In this document: piece by piece, positions 61,248 to 64,000 of the stretch
Position numbering within the stretch: the first letter of the stretch is position 1
How the letters are laid out: the number at the start of each line of letters is the position of its first letter
From: Dallia pectoralis
Taxonomy: Eukaryota; Chordata; Actinopteri; Esociformes; Umbridae
Assembly: GCA_029465975.1 (NCBI GenBank)
Contig: CM055745.1
Span: forward strand, 7,363,752 to 7,427,751
Direction of reading: 5' to 3'
Length of the DNA: 64,000 bases
Translations under genes and position numbers: made by a program
The notes under the pieces: model-generated
The model's database searches: none
Told to the model about the DNA's origin: nothing
Seen by the model: the letters and a program-made list of their open reading frames with translations, nothing else

Positions 61248-64000
61248 AACTCCACGTGCTGTCTAAATGAGATCTCTAACTCCACATGCTGTCTAAAAGA
61301 GATCTTTAACTCCACATGCTGTCTAAATGAGATCTCTAACTCTACATGCTGTCTAAATGAGATCTCTAACTCCATATGCTGTCTAAATGAGATCTCTAAC
61401 TCCACAAGCTGTCTAAATGAGATCTCTAACTCTACATGCTGTCTAAATGAGATCTCTAACTCCATATGCTGTCTAAATGAGATCTCTAACTCCACAAGCT
61501 GTCTAAATGAGATCTCTAACTCCACATGCTGTCTAAATGAGATCTCTAACTCCACATGCTGTCTAAATGAGATCTCTAACTCCACAAGCTGTCTAAATGA
61601 GATCTCTAACTCCACATGCTGAGATCTCTAACTCCATATGCTGTCTAAATGAGATCTCTAACTCCACATGCTGTCTAAATGAGATCTCTTAACTCCACAT
61701 GCTGTCTAAATGAGCTGTGTCTAAATGAGATCTCTAACTCTACATGCTGTCTAAATGAGATCTCTAACTCCACATGCTGTCTAAATGAGATCTCTAACTC
61801 CACATGCTGTCTAAATGAGATCTCTAACTCCACATGCTGTCTAAATGAGATCTCTAACTCCACATGCTGTCTAAATGAGATCTCTAACTCCACATGCTGT
61901 CTAAATGAGATCTCTAACTCCACATGCTGTCTAAATGAGATCTCTAACTCCACATGCTGTCTAAATGAGATCTCTAACTCTACATGCTGTCTAAATGAGA
62001 TCTCTAACTCTACATGCTGTCTAAATGAGATCTCTAACTCCACATGCTGTCTAAATGAGATCTCTAACTCCACATGCTGTCTAAATGAGATCTCTAACTC
62101 CACATGCTGTCTAAATGAGATCTCTAACATCCATCTCTAATGCTGTCTAAATGAGATCTCTAACTCCACATGCTGTCTAAATGAGATCTCTAACTCTACA
62201 TGCTGTCTAAATGAGATCTCTAACTCTACATGCTGTCTAAATGTGATCTCTAACTCCACATGCTGTCTAAATGAGATCTCTAACTCTACATGCTGTCTAA
62301 ATGAGATCTCTAACTCTACATGCTGTCTAAATGAGATCTCTAACTCTACATGCTGTCTAAATGAGATCTCTAACTCTACATGCTGTCTAAATGAGATCTC
62401 TAACTCTACATGCTGTCTAAATGAGATCTCTAACTCCACATGCTGTCTAAATGAGATCTCTAACTCTACATGCTGTCTAAATGAGATCTCTAACTCTACA
62501 TGCTGTCTAAATGAGATCTCTAACTCTACATGCTGTCTAAATGAGATCTCTAACTCTACATGCTGTCTAAATGAGGACGGTGATCTCTAACTCCACATGC
62601 TGTCTAAATGAGATCTCTAACTCCACATGCTGTCTAAATGAGATCTCTAACTCTACATGCTGTCTAAATGAGATCTCTAACTCTACATGCTGTCTAAATG
62701 AGATCTCTAACTCTACATGCTGTCTAAATGAGATCTCTAACTCTACATGCTGTCTAAATGACAGTGATCTCTAACTCTACATGCTGTCTAAATGAGATCT
62801 CTAACTCTACATGCTGTCTAAATGAGATCTCTAACTCCACATGCTGTCTAAATGAGATCTCTAACTCTACATGCTGTCTAAATGAGATCTCTAACTCTAC
62901 ATGCTGTCTAAATGAGATCTCTAACTCTACATGCTGTCTAAATGAGATCTCTAACTCACATGCTGTCTAAATGAGATCTCTAACTCTACATGCTGTCTAA
63001 ATGAGATCTCTAACTCACATGCTGTCTAAATGAGATCTCTAACTCTACATGCTGTCTAAATGAGATCTCTAACTCTACATGCTGTCTAAATGAGATCTCT
63101 AACTCTACATGCTGTCTAAATGAGATCTCTAACTCTACATGCTGTCTAAATGAGGACATGCTGTCTAAATGATCTCTAACTCTAGATGCTGTCTAAATGA
63201 GATCTCTAACTCTACATGCTGTCTAAATGAGATCTCTAACTCCACATGCTGTCTAAATGAGATCTCTAACTCCACATGCTGTCTAAATGAGATCTAAATG
63301 AGACTCTAACTAAATGAGATCTCCACATGCTGTCTAAATGAGATCTCTAACTCTACATGCTGTCTAAATGAGATCTCTAACTTTACATGCTGTCTAAATG
63401 AGATCTCTAACTCTACATGCTGTCTAAATGAGATCTCTAACTCTACATGCTGTCTAAATGACGGTGATCTCTAACTCTAGATGCTGTCTAAATGAGATCT
63501 CTAACTCTACATGCTGTCTAAATGAGGACGGTGATCTCTAACTCCACATGCTGTCTAAATGAGATCTCTAACTCCACATGCTGTCTAAATGAGATCTCTA
63601 ACTCTACATGCTGTCTAAATGAGATCTCTTACTCCACATGCTGTCTAAATGAGATCTCTAACTTTACATGCTGTCTAAATGAGATCTCTAAATCTACATG
63701 CTGTCTAAATGAGATCTCTAACTCTACATGCTGTCTAAATGAGGACGGTGATCTCTAACTCTAGATGCTGTCTAAATGAGATCTCTAACTCTACATGCTG
63801 TCTAAATGAGATATCTAACTCTACATGCTGTCTAAATGAAATCTCTAACTCCACATGCTGTCTAAATGAGATCTCTAACTCCACATGCTGTCTAAATGAG
63901 ATCTCTAACTCTACATGCTGTCTAAATGAGATCTCTATCTCTACATGCTGTCTAAATGTGATATCTAACTCCACATGCTGTCTAAATGAGATATCTTACT
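61248..64000. repeat. 30-bp minisatellite, about 90 copies, continuing past the window end
   Basis: The unit is CTCCACATGCTGTCTAAATG followed by AGATCTCTAA, with CTCTACATG, CATATG and CACAAG variants. Nearly every unit has a BglII site (AGATCT). Small disruptions near 61620, 61690, 62130, 62575, 62760, 63150, 63290 and 63460 contain truncated units or a GGACGGTG insert that recurs. The unit is a multiple of three, which creates apparent 100-170-residue proteins on both strands (NEISNSTCCL and VELEISFRQH periods). Confidence 0.97.

Noticed and set aside
61112..63974. Repeated NEISNSTCCL / VELEISFRQH proteins on opposite strands
   Set aside because: Both come from one 30-bp minisatellite unit read in two directions.
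22000..64000. Candidates for the last kcnq1 exon, such as GTGGACATGATAAACCCG at 23391 and AGACATGACAAATTTACTC at 60349
   Set aside because: Their translations do not continue helix D (no ITDML-like core), and the flanking splice acceptor is missing.

Overview
This is a window of vertebrate nuclear DNA, almost certainly from a teleost fish. The only protein-coding gene I can support is part of kcnq1 (voltage-gated potassium channel Kv7.1) on the + strand. Four consecutive exons, human exons 12 to 15, lie at 10430-10505, 11891-11985, 13723-13763 and 15339-15400. All have canonical splice sites, compatible phases and strongly conserved protein sequence. They encode the cytoplasmic C-terminal helices B and C and the start of helix D. 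The preceding exon (human 11) and the last exon (human 16) were not found. On that reading, positions 1-10429 belong to intron 11, and 15401-64000 is mostly or wholly the last intron, or it runs past a diverged last exon that I cannot see. The teleost assignment rests on a Sleeping Beauty-like Tc1 transposon, a fish-type IS630-like transposase remnant, and LINE-type 3' tails ending in CTTGCTTG.

About half of the window (roughly 32 kb by my count) is tandem repeat DNA: some 25 unrelated minisatellites with units of 11 to 106 bp, plus many GT/CA and CT tracts. The largest are a 65-bp array (883-6496), a 17-bp array (42281-45305), a 20-bp C-rich array (51881-54888), a 30-bp array running off the end (61248-64000), a 23-bp array (55504-57590) and a 27-bp array (28392-30402). 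Each of the three complete kcnq1 introns carries its own minisatellite or low-complexity array.

Transposable elements sit between the arrays and can be ordered by nesting. A non-autonomous hAT element (6777-9064, perfect 8-bp target duplication) contains a second TA-flanked element (7847-8940). A Tc1 element (about 38807-41423, transposase on the minus strand) is split by a solo LTR (38946-40059, perfect 5-bp target duplication) that itself carries eleven 75-bp repeats. There is also an internally deleted IS630-like element (36144-36905), a decayed Tc1-like copy (about 47200-48240), two LINE-like tails, a tRNA-derived fragment inside a minisatellite, and a 2-kb structure with 0.23-kb inverted arms (58066-60084).

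Most long open reading frames here are by-products of tandem units whose length is a multiple of three, or of stop-free pyrimidine tracts, and are not genes. I saw no rRNA gene, intact tRNA gene, CRISPR array or novel multi-gene system. The most interesting biology is the interplay between the arrays and splicing of kcnq1. One array repeats the nonamer CAG|GTAATG, identical to the real exon 14 donor, well over 100 times. Another fills intron 13 with pyrimidine-CAG acceptor look-alikes.
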